Shown here: piece after piece, positions 48,201-60,100 of the stretch
How the letters are laid out: every line of letters begins with the position of its first letter
Numbering within the stretch: the first letter of the stretch is position 1
Source of the DNA: Mycteria americana
Lineage: Eukaryota; Chordata; Aves; Ciconiiformes; Ciconiidae
NCBI RefSeq assembly: GCF_035582795.1
Contig: NC_134366.1
Coordinates: 2,244,501 to 2,308,500, forward strand
DNA: 64,000 bases
Direction: 5' to 3'
Translations under genes and position numbers: made by a program
Notes under the pieces: generated by a model
Database searches by the model: none
Told to the model about the DNA's origin: nothing
The model's input: only the letters and a program-made list of their open reading frames with translations

Positions 48201-50754
48201 ATTTTGCAAAGCTTCAGTAGTTGTGGATGTAATTTTTCCAATGCAATTTCTCCATCTGGTGGTGTAAAAAGCAGCTCCCAAGCTGCTGTTGGTCAGCGTG
48301 CTCCACTCCAGCAGTGCTATTTTACACCCACCGAGATCTGGCTTTCAGATTCCACCTGACCACTGCGATATGAGCTCAGGGAAAACACACACCAGTTTTG
48401 GACTGTGCCTGTAAATTTACTTCCCTCCATGCCCACTTTCAGACATTATAAGTTTTGCTAGGCAGGATGTTTCCCTGAAAGTCAGCAACCCCCAGTGATG
48501 TATTCCCTTCGTTCCACACGTATTCTGTCACTCTGACAACTTAGAAACAAGTTAATACATCCCCTCAGGTGATCCAGGGCTGGTCCTTCTCAGAGGAGAA
48601 ACATTTTTTTTTAATTAACACAGCTTCTTGTTTTCAGTAAGACATGACCACAAACTAGCGCGATCCAATATGTAATCTGTTTTCTGTCTGATCTTGGCAG
48701 AAATTAATTAAGATGAATTGGAAAGGCTCCAGCAGTCCCAAATGCAGTTTTTTGGGTTTTGTTGAGGGTTTTTTTGGTGTGAGACAGACAGTGGTTGTAT
48801 TGGGGAGCAGGGGGTTAAGGAAAGTGCTATTTTACTCTGTCATAGTGAGCTTAATGACAAAGTGAAGGGGCAGATTGTCTTCATTGAAGCTTTCGGATCA
48901 GGAATAGACCTGTTCCTTTTCCTTCTCACCAAACAGGTACAGACTGAGTCAGCATCCTCATTGTGACCATAAGGAGCTTTAATGGCAGGATTAACAGCAC
49001 CACGCCGTATTTCCAGCTGCAGGACAGGGAAGTAGTCCTTCCTGCCCAAATCACAGCTGGCTCCCATCCTACAGCTGCTTTACCTGTGAACTGGAGTTTA
49101 TAAGACGTAAGCATCCACTCAGTTCCCCCAAAATACACAGTGAGCTCCTGCAACTTTGTGCAGTTCCCGGGGAGTGACATCTGTGCACACGGGCAAATAG
49201 TATGGCCTGAATGCAATTTAGAAAATCTTTTTTTCCTTTCTTTTCTTTGTGACTCCTTATGAAATAAATCAATTAAACAGGGAGAGAACAGAAGAAAGCA
49301 GGCGATTGAAATACAATGATTGACATGCATCATGTTTCTGTGTTGGAATCAAGGTGCTTCCATTAACTCTGGCACTAGGAGTCTCTGCAGCTCCCTGAAT
49401 GAAGGTGTGTTAATATGAACTGATCCCTCACCAGGTGTTGCACATGCACGTACACACACAGGCTGGATTACAGATCTGTGTTCCTGCAGGGTTGCCTCCT
49501 CCCCAGCTGGCTGTATGACTCTTGTACTCTTTTTTGTTCCAGCTCAAAAAGTGGATAAAAGTCCTTTTCCTGGTCTTACATACAGCCCAGTAGTTGTCCT
49601 GAGCCATAAACCTGGACATCGGGGACCTGGCAGCCTGAGACAGGAATTGAAAACAGGTCCTCTGCGCCTACCTAGAAGCTGCAATCCCCACTCATCTTCA
49701 GCCTTTGAAAAATTAGGGGTGGGACTGAGATTCAGACTTAAACATAGATGTCTGTAACATACATATTCACACTCATCATGGGGTATCATTGCAGTGGATG
49801 GAGATTTAGGGCTCCAACCACTTGTCTGCATATAGAGGCAGAATTTCTGACCCTGACTTCTCTCTGTACTCCTCTAGCATGGCAGATCATCCCTGGAGGC
49901 AGTGAACTGTGACCATTCATGCTCTTAGCAAACATTTCTGTGGTTGTGAACATCTTTCCCATCCTCGCTCCTCAAGTCTCACACCACCCCTTCAGTAGCT
50001 CTGGTGCTTTTGGGGCCTTTTATGAGCTGACTGACCTCATTAGCACAGCAGAACATGCTCTTCATTTTGCTGGGTTCATTTTCTACCAGGATGGGTTGGG
50101 TAGGACAGGAGAGAGGGGAAAGGAAAGGTGGGACAAATGAGAAATGTCTTTGCAGTGATAGATCAGCTCTCTGTCTGTGTTGGAACCACAGGCTGGATAG
50201 AAAGCAGTTGGATTAATATAAATCTAACTCATGGGGTCTGAGCCAAATAAACTACTGGAGATAACTCCCTCCTTGCCCGATGGAGTAGACAAAGCCATGC
50301 CAGTGTATATACTCAGAGCTGGTATATCCAGCAGAGACAATAAGTAGAGCTTTAGTCATCACAACAGCTTGCAAACTATCCCCCATTAGCTTTTTAGCTA
50401 AATAACCCATGGCTGTTAATCTTAAAGCATAAATTGCTGAGATATTTACAAAATGCACTAGGAGAAAAGCTGCTCCTGATAAAACTACTCTTCAAAATTT
50501 TCCAGGAGGTGAGAGAAATAGCAGCCACATAAAAGTGTAGCAAAATCCCTGGTTTCAAAACTGCTCACGGAGAGAGCATAGACATGAATGGATTCAGCCC
50601 TGCTCCCTTGAGACCCTGAGTTTCTGCTGCAACGCGCTGACCATCTTCACATCCCCTCCGGACGAGTGGGCTCTTGTTGTCTGCTGCCTTGCCTGAAGGG
50701 ATGATGAACTGAGGACAGCTACTGCCTACAGCAGCACAGATGCAGCCTGCTTTT
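45253..50754. other. Unassigned DNA, possible intron or intergenic region
   Basis: No exon was recognised with confidence. The segment ending at 48930 (minus strand, frame reading GASCDLGRKDYFPVLQLE) has a good donor but a poorly defined acceptor. Confidence 0.3.
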
Positions 50755-50760
50755 TTTATT
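50755..50760 (-). terminator. Candidate poly(A) signal of the TMIE-family gene
   Basis: The minus strand reads CACAGAATAAAAAAAGC, followed by TCTGTGCTGCTGTAGG. It is the first AATAAA on this strand downstream of the stop codon at 51441 and would give a 3' UTR of roughly 700 nt. Confidence 0.4.
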
Positions 50761-51440
50761 CTGTGCACATCCTCCTACAGCTTGATTTCTATGTCTTTCA
50801 TCAGAAAAAAGGTGGATAAATCTTCTGGGAGATATGCAGTTCTTTGTATTTCCTTCAGCAGTCCAGAGAAAGAGGCATCTGAGAAGGAAGGAAAGCTTTC
50901 TCCCATGTGTCCAAGCCACCTCTCAGAAACCACCTGAGCTATGACTTAGAAAACTCCATTCTCTGGGTTTTAGCATCCAGAATTTACTTAATGCCTAAAA
51001 TTACCCACATGCAAATCCTATTTAGGAGGAGATGAGTGCTAGTAAATATTTATCAAACTCCTTAAGGTCCTTGAGAAGAACAAATTTTAAATGAATCATG
51101 TCCTCCCATGAGTTTAGATCTTCATCTCTGTGCATTTTCATACTTATCCGCAGTCCCGATTCCCACTCCAGGTTGCAGTTTGGTTCCAGTTGTTGTTATC
51201 ATGTAGCTCTGCACAGTGCATTGTATTTACAAGATACTGTCTAGCCAAATGGGCAGGTTTTCCTTTGGTGGACAAAAAAATAGTGACTTGGCCTTCAAAA
51301 GGTAATAAATCCATACATCCAGTGGCACTCAACGGCCTGAGTATATGGAGACAGCATGTCCTACCCGCTCCCAGTGCTCTACCCACAGCAATTTGACAGT
51401 GTCCTCCCTGACAGACTGCCAGCACTGTCTTTTAGCAAGG

Positions 51441-51775
51441 TCACTTCTTCTTTGCTGGGGCTTTGGCATTCCCACCAGCCTTGCCATTAGTTTTGGTGCT
51501 TCCTCCTGATTTTACTGCTTCACCTTTTTTTTCACCTTTCTTCCCACCACCTTGTTTCTTGTCAGTAGTGTCCTTTCCCCCCTTTTCTCCCTTTTCTCCC
51601 TTTTCTCCTTCTTTCTTTTTGGCCCCATCTTTCCCTTCTTTCTTGGATCCTTCTTTCTGGTCCTTTTCACCATCCTTCTTCTTGGAGCCTTTGGATCCAT
51701 CTTTCTTACCCTGTGCCTTGTCCACTTTTCCAGATACAGTGGGAACTTCTTCTTTTTTTTCTTCTGCAACCTGAG
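51441..51775 (-). CDS. TMIE: TMIE-family protein, last coding exon (lysine-rich cytoplasmic tail)
   Basis: The acceptor CCATCCTTGCATACAG (AG at 51777-51776) is followed by two bases that complete the codon opened by the upstream exon (G+CT, Ala), then 110 codons from QVAEEKKEEVPTVSGKVDKA to APAKKK and a TGA at 51443-51441. The tail is dominated by Lys, Gly, Glu and Asp, with KKDG/KKEG and KGEKGEKGEKGG repeats, and is probably disordered. In mammalian TMIE the equivalent exon encodes a much shorter Lys-rich tail of about 35 residues. The part EEVPTVSGKV weakly resembles its SVDTVAIKV. The TMIE tail lies in the cytosol and is implicated in lipid binding and channel regulation. The phase match with the exon at 56269 makes the pairing convincing. 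Confidence 0.82.
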
Positions 51776-52203
51776 CTGTATGCAAGGATGGAAAAAGAAA
51801 ACAGGAAAGCAGTTAACTTGGGTTGACACTAGCCAGGAAGAGGGCAAAACTCCTGCTCCCTGCTGGCAAATCTTGGACAAAGGGAAAATACTTCTACTGG
51901 GGCTTTGTCTGTACAGCTGTTTTCCTCACTGACCACCAGCTTTTCATGTCTTTGTTTTGAGAAGAAAGATGAATAGGATAAAGCAGAACTGGCAATTTCA
52001 AGAGCTGAGTTGTGGCTCTATTGGAGGAAATGGGTCCTGTTGGTAGGAACTGATCCATGAACGTTATAAGCACGAGCCATAGGCATTTCCCAATAATGAC
52101 ATTCAATGTGGAGTTGTCTCCTTCCACAAAAAGGAACAGAAACATCTCTCGCAATTCAGTACAGACCTGGCTTGGGTTTGTGGGTTGTTTTTGGGGGTTT
52201 TTT

Positions 52204-52219
52204 GTTGTTGTTGTTGTTG
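52204..52219. repeat. Short (GTT)n microsatellite
   Basis: GTTGTTGTTGTTGTTG next to T-rich and G-rich runs, within the intron. Confidence 0.85.
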
Positions 52220-54291
52220 GTTGGCTTTTCTAATTCTTTGTTTTCCTGTATGGGGTATGTCTCCTGCAGCTGAGAGTGGACAGTAGGGATTCTGCAGGGG
52301 TTCTTTGCTCTCAGAGGCAGACAAGCAGAAGATGGCTTGCCCAGCACAGGACTACAAAGTAGGCTTAGCTTATGTCCTGTCCACATCCAGTCACCATGGG
52401 ACTGGCTTCCTACCTGTACCACTGTAATTAATGGCAGCAGCATACCATGGGCATATAGCAATTAACTCTAGTGCATAGTAAGCTCTGTTTTGGTATTTTT
52501 TAACACGTAAACCATATTAGTCATAAGTAGCTTATAATAGCTTTACTTACAAAATATTTTTACTTTAGGAATATCTTGGATTCAGTGCCCACATTTCAGG
52601 TGAGAAGACTCCTAAGTATCACACTGGCTTTGCAGACCTTAATTATTCTGGCAAAGGATTTAGTAGCAGAAAACTTTTCCTCATCTTCCTTGTTTTTCTT
52701 CCACTAGAAGTGGTTCATTTTCTCAAAAGTATTTCTGACCTCAGAGCTTGATGCACTGAACTCTCATCTCAAGCTGTAACTTGACACTTAAACACAGATC
52801 ATATTTCATATATTTCTTATGGAAATTTTTTCCTTTGCTCAAGACCAGCAGAGTATAAAGTTTTGCAAAAACAAGTGAAAATGTGTTAAGCTTCCCATGA
52901 CCTCCTTCTCTGTAAATCCCCAATATAGGACTCAGAAATGTAAATAGATAACCATGTTAACATAACTTAATAATTAAAATCAGCCAAGATTAGCAATGAC
53001 CTGGGAGTGACCTCAGCAAACAGAGGACGGTTGCTCACTGTTTAGCTTTCTTCAGCTGGCACCTAGGCTAAGTCAAATTATTTCACGTTTGTCACAGGCT
53101 AAGGAAAGACGACAGTGAACTGACTTAGGAGGTAATTTGGCAAGGGGCTTTGGTGAGATGTCTCAACCCTCACCTGGAGCCATTGGACTCCAATCTGTTT
53201 AAGTAGCCCCAAATCTCCCATTGCTATGGATGTCTGTAGCGTCACTTTTGAATTGCAGCAATGTATTGAAGGTGCGAATCAAACCTGAATTTGTTAAGTT
53301 CACCTAAAATATTGCTTCAGTGTGCACACTAAAATAAAATATCATCCTTTGACCTTGGGAACTGACAATTCATTTGTACATACAAATGGGAGTAGAACAA
53401 TACAGACTGTTCCTTACAATCACAGAGGAAAACTTGACATGTCATATAAAAAAAAGGAGAGGGAAGAATAAAAAAAAAAAATCACCACATTGTCTCTTTC
53501 CAGGACAAATATGGTAAGAATCAGGTGAGCTCCTCAAAATGTCAGCTGGAGCAGCCTCAGACCAGAATACTTGAAGATCTCCCAGGCCATGGACCCAGAC
53601 AGTACATCTTCACCTAGAGCAACGGCCAAGTCCTGCTTGTACTTCTCCCACAGACTGGGAGACAGAGCACAAATGAATCAATTTGTATATAACATTTTAT
53701 ACACTGAACCCTGAAGTCCATTTTATTTATGTCCAGTAAAAGGACTTGCCATATATGACACTCAAAAAAGTGCATGGAGAGCCATTTGGCAATTAGAATA
53801 TTCCATCATAGTAAATGTGAAGTAGGGTAAAATAATGCCAAGAAATGAGAGTGTTTAAGCATTGTAATATATTCATGATTAATACCATTTGACACTTACA
53901 GAAATCTTTAAAGCATTTAATGGCCATTCAGTAATTAAAATCACTCAAGTCGTCTCTCTGGCCTTGACTGGGTCTACCAGGGGTTGTCACAGTATAAGTA
54001 TATAAATAGTTGACAAATACATACATTACATTTCATGACTGCATAAATCAAGGTGGGTTGCCAAATGTCAGCGGGGCGACATGGCAGAGCATCACACTCT
54101 GTACAGACGAAAATAACAGCACAGAGATGAAGCCCAAAGGTTTGCATACTTTCCATTGTAATGCCTAAATCATGTAGTGAAACTTTTTTGGGGCCAGGAT
54201 GCACACTAATCTCAGAAGGAGGGCAAACCAGTGGCTTTGATCACACATAGCTTTTGCATCTTTAGGTGCTGACAGCTGAGTCAGTCCTTTT

Positions 54292-54321
54292 GGATCCCCA
54301 AGACTGGGATCCCCAAGACTG
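54292..54321. repeat. Exact 15-bp tandem duplication
   Basis: GGATCCCCAAGACTG occurs twice back to back (54292-54306, 54307-54321) inside the TMIE-family intron. Confidence 0.9.
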
Positions 54322-56268
54322 GAGACATACAGGCATTTTTAAGGCACAATTTAACTCTTCCACTTTAGCACCTCCCCTACCGTGAAAGGAATCGTATCCT
54401 TTTTATTTTTCACCGTGGATAAAGGGATAAAGTTGAGACATCTAGTGCTGATGCAGACTTCTCCATAGGTGTGGATGATGTACTTGTGTTTAGATGACTC
54501 CCACCCCAGTACCAGTTCCTTCAGGGCAACTTGGGCAAATTTATACCTGACCCCAGAGGGCTAGGAGCTTCAGAGCACACGTAGTCATGAGCCATTACCA
54601 GACATCAGCAGCCACTCAGCAATAGGTTATCCACCAGCCTCCTACCCTGCACCATGCCAGGACCAGAATTCCGGGATTCTCAAAAGGTCAAAGGGTGGTA
54701 AACTATTCAACTTACACATTTAACTGGATAAAAGTTTAGGTAGTCTTTATGGTGCAGCTGACTTCCCATAAATTGCTTTCTTGTGGTAATTTATTTATGA
54801 GTTCATGCTGCAATAATTTACCATGGTCTGATTAAATCTACACCAAAATAGCCAGCCTTTGGATGGAGTACATGTACATGTTTGTGGGATGTAAAGGCTG
54901 CTTACAGGAGATCAAAATTTATTAGCATTCTGGGGTGAAGCGGCCATTCTGCTGCCCAAATACCCTTTCTGTCTCTTCTGGATATTCTCATCCTTCATTT
55001 ATTGGTTTTCCAGAAGTAACAGCTAGGCAGGAAGAAGATGCAGCAGCAAATGAGTGAATTTGGCTTTCTGCTCTCTACAGGCATGATCCTTCACACCCTC
55101 TGGGATCTACCAATAGGTAGTCCTTACAGAGTCAAGGGCAGGAAATTGAAGGATAGACTACTAAGCACTTCCATGTGTGTGCTCATACATGTAAGAGTGC
55201 ATCAACTAGACTTTTGGATGACCTTTGACTTTGAAGTAGCTTAAGAGAATTTAACTGTATGGACAAGGGCTTATTTGTGCCAGTTGGGTTCAGCTCCAGA
55301 GAGTGGTCTGGCCATCCTCAGTTTCCAGTATAGGCATAGTCAGATGTCTGAACACCTCTGAAATACTGAGGTATGTGCAAGTTCCTACTGTTAAGTACTT
55401 AGTTCTGTATTTTGCTGGTGTAGGACTAAATTTCTACAATCATGTTATCTCCCTCTTTCACCGGTTTCATGGACTGAAGCATCACATTTTGAGTCAAGAA
55501 AACTTCCAGTTTCCATGAAGCTAGAGACCACAGGGCTTGCAGAGACACAGGAAAGAGGAAAAAAAAATCATAAAAAGGTATTGAGAAAACAGAGGTGAAA
55601 TGCGAAAAGGGAACTGAGAAGCAGAGAGTCCAAGGTATGATGGATCTCATCAGAAAAGAGAAGCCATAGACAGACAGACAGGAAGGCAGTCCCCTAATTT
55701 CCTTGCAGGGCCATTTCATCTTCTTCTTTCACCACAGGCAGGGAGTTGAGAGGTCTGGACTGGACATGACCAGAGAGAGTTAGGAGAGTTTCAGTAGAGC
55801 CTAGGGTATAGAATCAGGATAAGATGAGTGAGAGGAGCAGAGACCAGTGACAGAAATACTCTTGGCCATCCAAATGGGACAAGCCATTTATGGGTAATGT
55901 GAAACTCTAACAACTCTTTTTCTGCCTACTGACAGCCCCCCCGCCCCCAACTGAGGAACAGGCCCTTAAAATGAGTCGGTGTCTCTGGAAATTTTAAACA
56001 TGAACTTCCAAGGAATGACCCTGACTTGTACCAATGGAGAAACTGTCCCTTTCATCTAAATGACCATGCCTACTGCCACAAATGCTGCAGGTTTAGTGCA
56101 CGTGAATGGGAGGTGTTTACCAAGCCGTGGTAATATCTTAATGGTTATGTCCAAGGAGCCACATAGATTTACACTAAGGGAGGACCTAGCCCTTTGCATT
56201 CACGCATAGAGAAAGCAACCCCAAAAGAAGAGATGGGTCTCATGTGTAGGTGTGGGCATGGAAAGTAC

Positions 56269-56418
56269 CTCCAGGGATCTCTGTCAGCTCATTGAGAGGT
56301 GGCACAGTCTCCAGTTTGTCTGCATATGTCTTGGCCGCTTGCCGTTGAGCATATCGTGCCTCAATCTCTTTCTTTGTCCGAGGAATCCGGCACTTGAAGA
56401 TACAGCAGAGTGTGATAA
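56269..56418 (-). CDS. TMIE: TMIE-family protein, conserved cytoplasmic exon
   Basis: TMIE is a small two-helix membrane protein that binds TMC1/2 and is required for the mechanotransduction channel of hair cells. This 150-bp exon has a canonical acceptor (CTCTCTCTTTTCCCAG, AG at 56420-56419) and donor (GGAG/GTACTT). It encodes [20 protein letters not shown], then [20 protein letters not shown], then LNELTEIPG. The first residues are the inner end of the transmembrane helix. The remainder is the family's basic, highly conserved juxtamembrane block. It differs from the mammalian sequence as I remember it at several positions (KCRIPRTKK for NCRVPRTRK, AQRQ for LQRK, TYAD for MYTD). The exon enters in phase 2 (two bases complete a split codon) and leaves with one base, matching the exon at 51775. 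It could be the TMIE orthologue or a TMIE-like paralogue. Confidence 0.9.
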
Positions 56419-56984
56419 CTGGGAAAAGAGAGAGGGAAGCAAGAGTATTCAGTTTAGTCAGCAGATCTCTGTCTAGTACAGCGTGGCCCATTTACAGTGG
56501 GGAGACAGCAGGAAGAAAAATAATTTCAGAAGAGTTTCTTCCTGTGGGAACATGTAGCCATTTACATCAGTGGAAGTACCTGCCTGAGGGATATGGTCAC
56601 ACAGTCTAAAGCAATTAAGTTACCTGAAAATAAAGATTTACCACTTTTCAGCTGAGCTGTGGTAAAGGACTGAGCATGTCCTTCCCACCAAAACCAATGT
56701 AAACTATTGTCTTAAACTATATATGCCACTGGTGTTTCTGAGCATCAGAGCATCAACAACTTAAATTAATTATCTCTTTGGAAGTGACAGCAGCAATTAA
56801 GATGTACTGTCACCCTTCAACAGTGTGTTATTGCTAGAGGTTCCTGACAACACGTCTTAGCCATTCATTTTTGTGGTAGGTAGATGCTGGGGCTGTGGAC
56901 CTCCAGCTGAAGAAAGCAATGAGGAGTTTGGCATGGAAATGCTGTAAACCCTTCAAAACAGATCCAGAACAAGAGCTCAATATA

Positions 56985-57065
56985 TGCCTTAACTGACTTT
57001 CATCCGAAACCGTTTAGCACAAGCCAAGAATTGAACCCAGATCTCCTAACTCCCCCTATCATGCT
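56985..57065 (+). mobile_element. Possible MIR-like SINE fragment
   Basis: AAGAATTGAACCCAGATCTCCTAACTCCCC (57028-57057) resembles the diagnostic MIR 3' block. Flanking similarity is poor, so only a short remnant is claimed. Confidence 0.4.
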
Positions 57066-57081
57066 TTTATGGTTCCATCAT

Positions 57082-57119
57082 GCTTCTTTACATGAGCTAG
57101 GCTTCTTTACATGAGTTAA
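57082..57119. repeat. 19-bp tandem duplication
   Basis: GCTTCTTTACATGAGCTAG is followed directly by GCTTCTTTACATGAGTTAA, identical at 17 of 19 positions. Confidence 0.88.
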
Positions 57120-60100
57120 GGATGCAGCTGATGTTTTTACTCCTAGTAAGAAATATTTTTCCTTCATGCTTAAACCCATACATTATTTTAGAATTTCCAT
57201 CTGCAAATCTAATCATGATTCAGACAATTCATTGTAATGAAATCACTATTGGTTGGTTTCCTAGACTAGGAATTCACTGGCTTGAGCAGATCATTGGTTC
57301 ATCCATGTGCCACTTCTGACAACAACAAAGCAGCAACTTCAGCGAAAAGATCAATGAAACTCAGAAACAGGTAATCATAAAATTAGTTGACCCATAGGTC
57401 ATAAGCACATGCCAAGAACCATGAGATCTCATGGTCTCTATGAACTTTTGAGTTGCTTTTTTGTGGGCATCTTTAAAATAGTTTGAGCGCTTCTTCTCTT
57501 CTAAAGAAAACCTCAAATTTCCAACCTACCTAAGTTCTTAACCTCGTTTATATACCTTATGGAAATGGGTTCTGCAGGCAGACAGAGCCTTGTGCTTTGA
57601 AAGATGTTGTATGATCAGTTTTATGTGCTCTGTCTCTTATTTTGACTGGAGTTCCCCCATGCCGCATCAACACTATGAGAAAGGAGCAAGCCTCCAACTT
57701 TCTGTACACTTCAAAAGTCAGGTAATCTCCTCTGGCTTTATATCACCATGAGCAATGTATTAGACCTTTGAGACTAATCCAAGGAAATGAGAGAAATAAT
57801 CTGTACGTTTGGTTCCAAGTGTGAGCATTTCTCATTCACCAGGAGTAAAACCATTTTGCAGACAGCCTTCACATCACGTCACACAGACCATTTGCTGGTG
57901 TAAATTTTACTCCCTAAAAGTTTGTACTGTACCTGTCCAGCCTCTCCTAAGCAAAGAGGGATCACGGTAACCAGGAACAAGCTCTTCATGACCTCTTCAT
58001 ATAACAAAAGAGAAAAGGACAGGAGTAAAACACCTTTCTCAGTGTTTCGAGGTTGGTGTAAATTTACCAAGGAAAGTGTAGCAGCTCCTCTATCCCTTTG
58101 CTGAATTTTGCTGCCAAAAATATCACTCCCCTTAAACAGTTTGCTGCGGAGGTGTTGTAGTGGAATCACACTCAGGGCCATCTAAATGTCACAACGGGAT
58201 GAGACACCTGAAGCTGAAGTGAATTGCCTAAAAAACCATGAAATTGTAATAACCTGTAATCGGGAAAACAATCAAGATGCTTTTATCCTTGCTCTTCCAT
58301 GAGGGTCAGCAACAAGCTGAGGGTAATTGAGCTTTTACTTGTCTTACAACAGGAAAGCAAGGTACCCATATGGTGTTACTGGCAGCACAACGTCGGCAGC
58401 GTGCAGGTGGGTAATGTACCACATCTGGAAAGCACACAGCTGGGTCTGCCCTGCTCTTCCGGGCAGCACGAGTTCACTGTGTACCTGCCCACAGAGCCTG
58501 CCACAGCTACATCACAACCGATGGATGGCACAGACCTTTTCAGGCTAGCAGACAAAAAAATACCCACTAGCTGGGCAAGGACTCAAGGCAAGGTCAGACT
58601 AGCCACAAGTATGCATTTTTAACAGTGACAGCAAGTAGGGAAAAAAATTTATGGGGGAGAATGGGGTACGTGCTTTTCCTCTAACCACTTCTAAATGAAG
58701 ATCTATTGTTTTTCTAAAAGCACTCTGGAATTCAGCTAAGCCAGAAAATCCTCTACTCACATTTGAGAAAAATTTGCCAGGAAAATTAGCACCATATTTC
58801 CTGGAGATTGATAAACCATGAGACTGTCAGCTTTCAAGCAAAGCCCAGAGAGATTGGTCAATGCCCTGGAAAGTCAAGGACAAAATGCCTGCCAATATCA
58901 CAGTAGTTGGCTTAGCCCTGCAGGAAGGACTAGGGGTGGTTGTATTTCTCGCAGTTCCACTTCTTTTCAATTACTAAGGACAAAAATGGTAGTTGCTACA
59001 TGACAATCATGAGCTGGGCTCTCTGTTTAAATTTCTAATGGAGATAAAGTGTTACGCTGAGGTACTGGGGATTTATGTTGCCTTGGGATGTGAAATGATT
59101 CATAACCAACCACTGGAGCAACAGGCTTATGTGAAAATAATACAGTACTATTCCTATCGCCATCCCCTTGCGAGCTGTGCTTAGTGTGAGGCTCAAGCCA
59201 TGCAGGGGGCTAAGTGTTGGACTGAATGCCATTATCTTTTTAAAAGAACAGGCCAGTGAATAAGATTTCGGTACAGGAGCTTTAGGACACTGAAACTGAT
59301 GCCAGGAATGATAATTTCATTGCTAGTGGGAAGTTATTGCCTGTTGGATATCTTTGCTTTTCCCTCTAGGTCAGACACAGGAGGCAGAGTGGGTGGAATT
59401 CATCTGTTCTGGTTTATGTGTCCCAAAGCTAGAGATTATGGTCTCAGTCACTCCAGGCTCCCTTTATCACTGATGGGGAGAAAGAAGCATCTCTACAGGG
59501 TGATTAATCTCATCTTAAAAAAGAAATTTAAGGTATGCCAAAAAAATCATTCTCTGCAGCTGACTTTCTCCCCATTAACTACAAAAAGAGCTTGGAGTGA
59601 CCAGTCTGACACAGGGTGGTGGAAGAGCTGTGACCCCCTGGAGTGAGAGCCAGAGGCTGGGTAATGTGCCCTAGGGCTTCCCAAATAACGTCAGAGATCC
59701 ACATTAGGTGTGTGAACTGTTCCCTCAGTTAGAAGAGGTGAATCTCGTACTTTAGAACTTAAGAGTGAAATGCCTATTGCGTATTAGAAGTTTGGAGCTA
59801 TCTTAGCATCATTTCTGTTGTGCCTGTTAGATACTTTAAGTTTTTTCCTGCTTCAAAGGAGGATTATATTTGCTCCGCTGATAATTTATCCACCAAGTGA
59901 ACGAGAAAGCAATGTAACCTCTAGCGTTTCCTGGGCCTTGTTGGTGCAAACGTTAACATTATTTTCCACTGGAAGAGCAGAGATTTTTTCGTTCTGAAGA
60001 CAGCCTGGGAAACTGAACGTGCCTGTAAGGGTTCTGAGAGCATCCTCGCCCTCATTACCCTTTCTGGGGTTTGGCTGCCTGGGTTCAGGGCTGGATGAGA

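Larger units (their letters stand above)
51776..56268 (-). other. Intron between the two TMIE-family exons
   Basis: 4493 bp on the minus strand, starting GTACTTTCC (56268 downward) and ending CATACAG (51776). No other exon was recognised inside. It holds a (GTT)n run at 52204-52219 and a 15-bp tandem duplication at 54292-54321. Confidence 0.75.

Noticed and set aside
49630..49720. GACAGGAATTGAAAACAGGTCC, similar to the MIR 3' block.
   Set aside because: Only about 20 bp resemble MIR, with no supporting flanks.
51463..51932. Plus-strand open frames rich in Phe, Pro and Ser.
   Set aside because: They are antisense shadows of the lysine-rich TMIE-family exon on the minus strand.
58355..58620. 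A locally GC- and CpG-richer stretch with open frames on both strands.
   Set aside because: No splice context, promoter arrangement or recognisable family. Too short for a CpG island.
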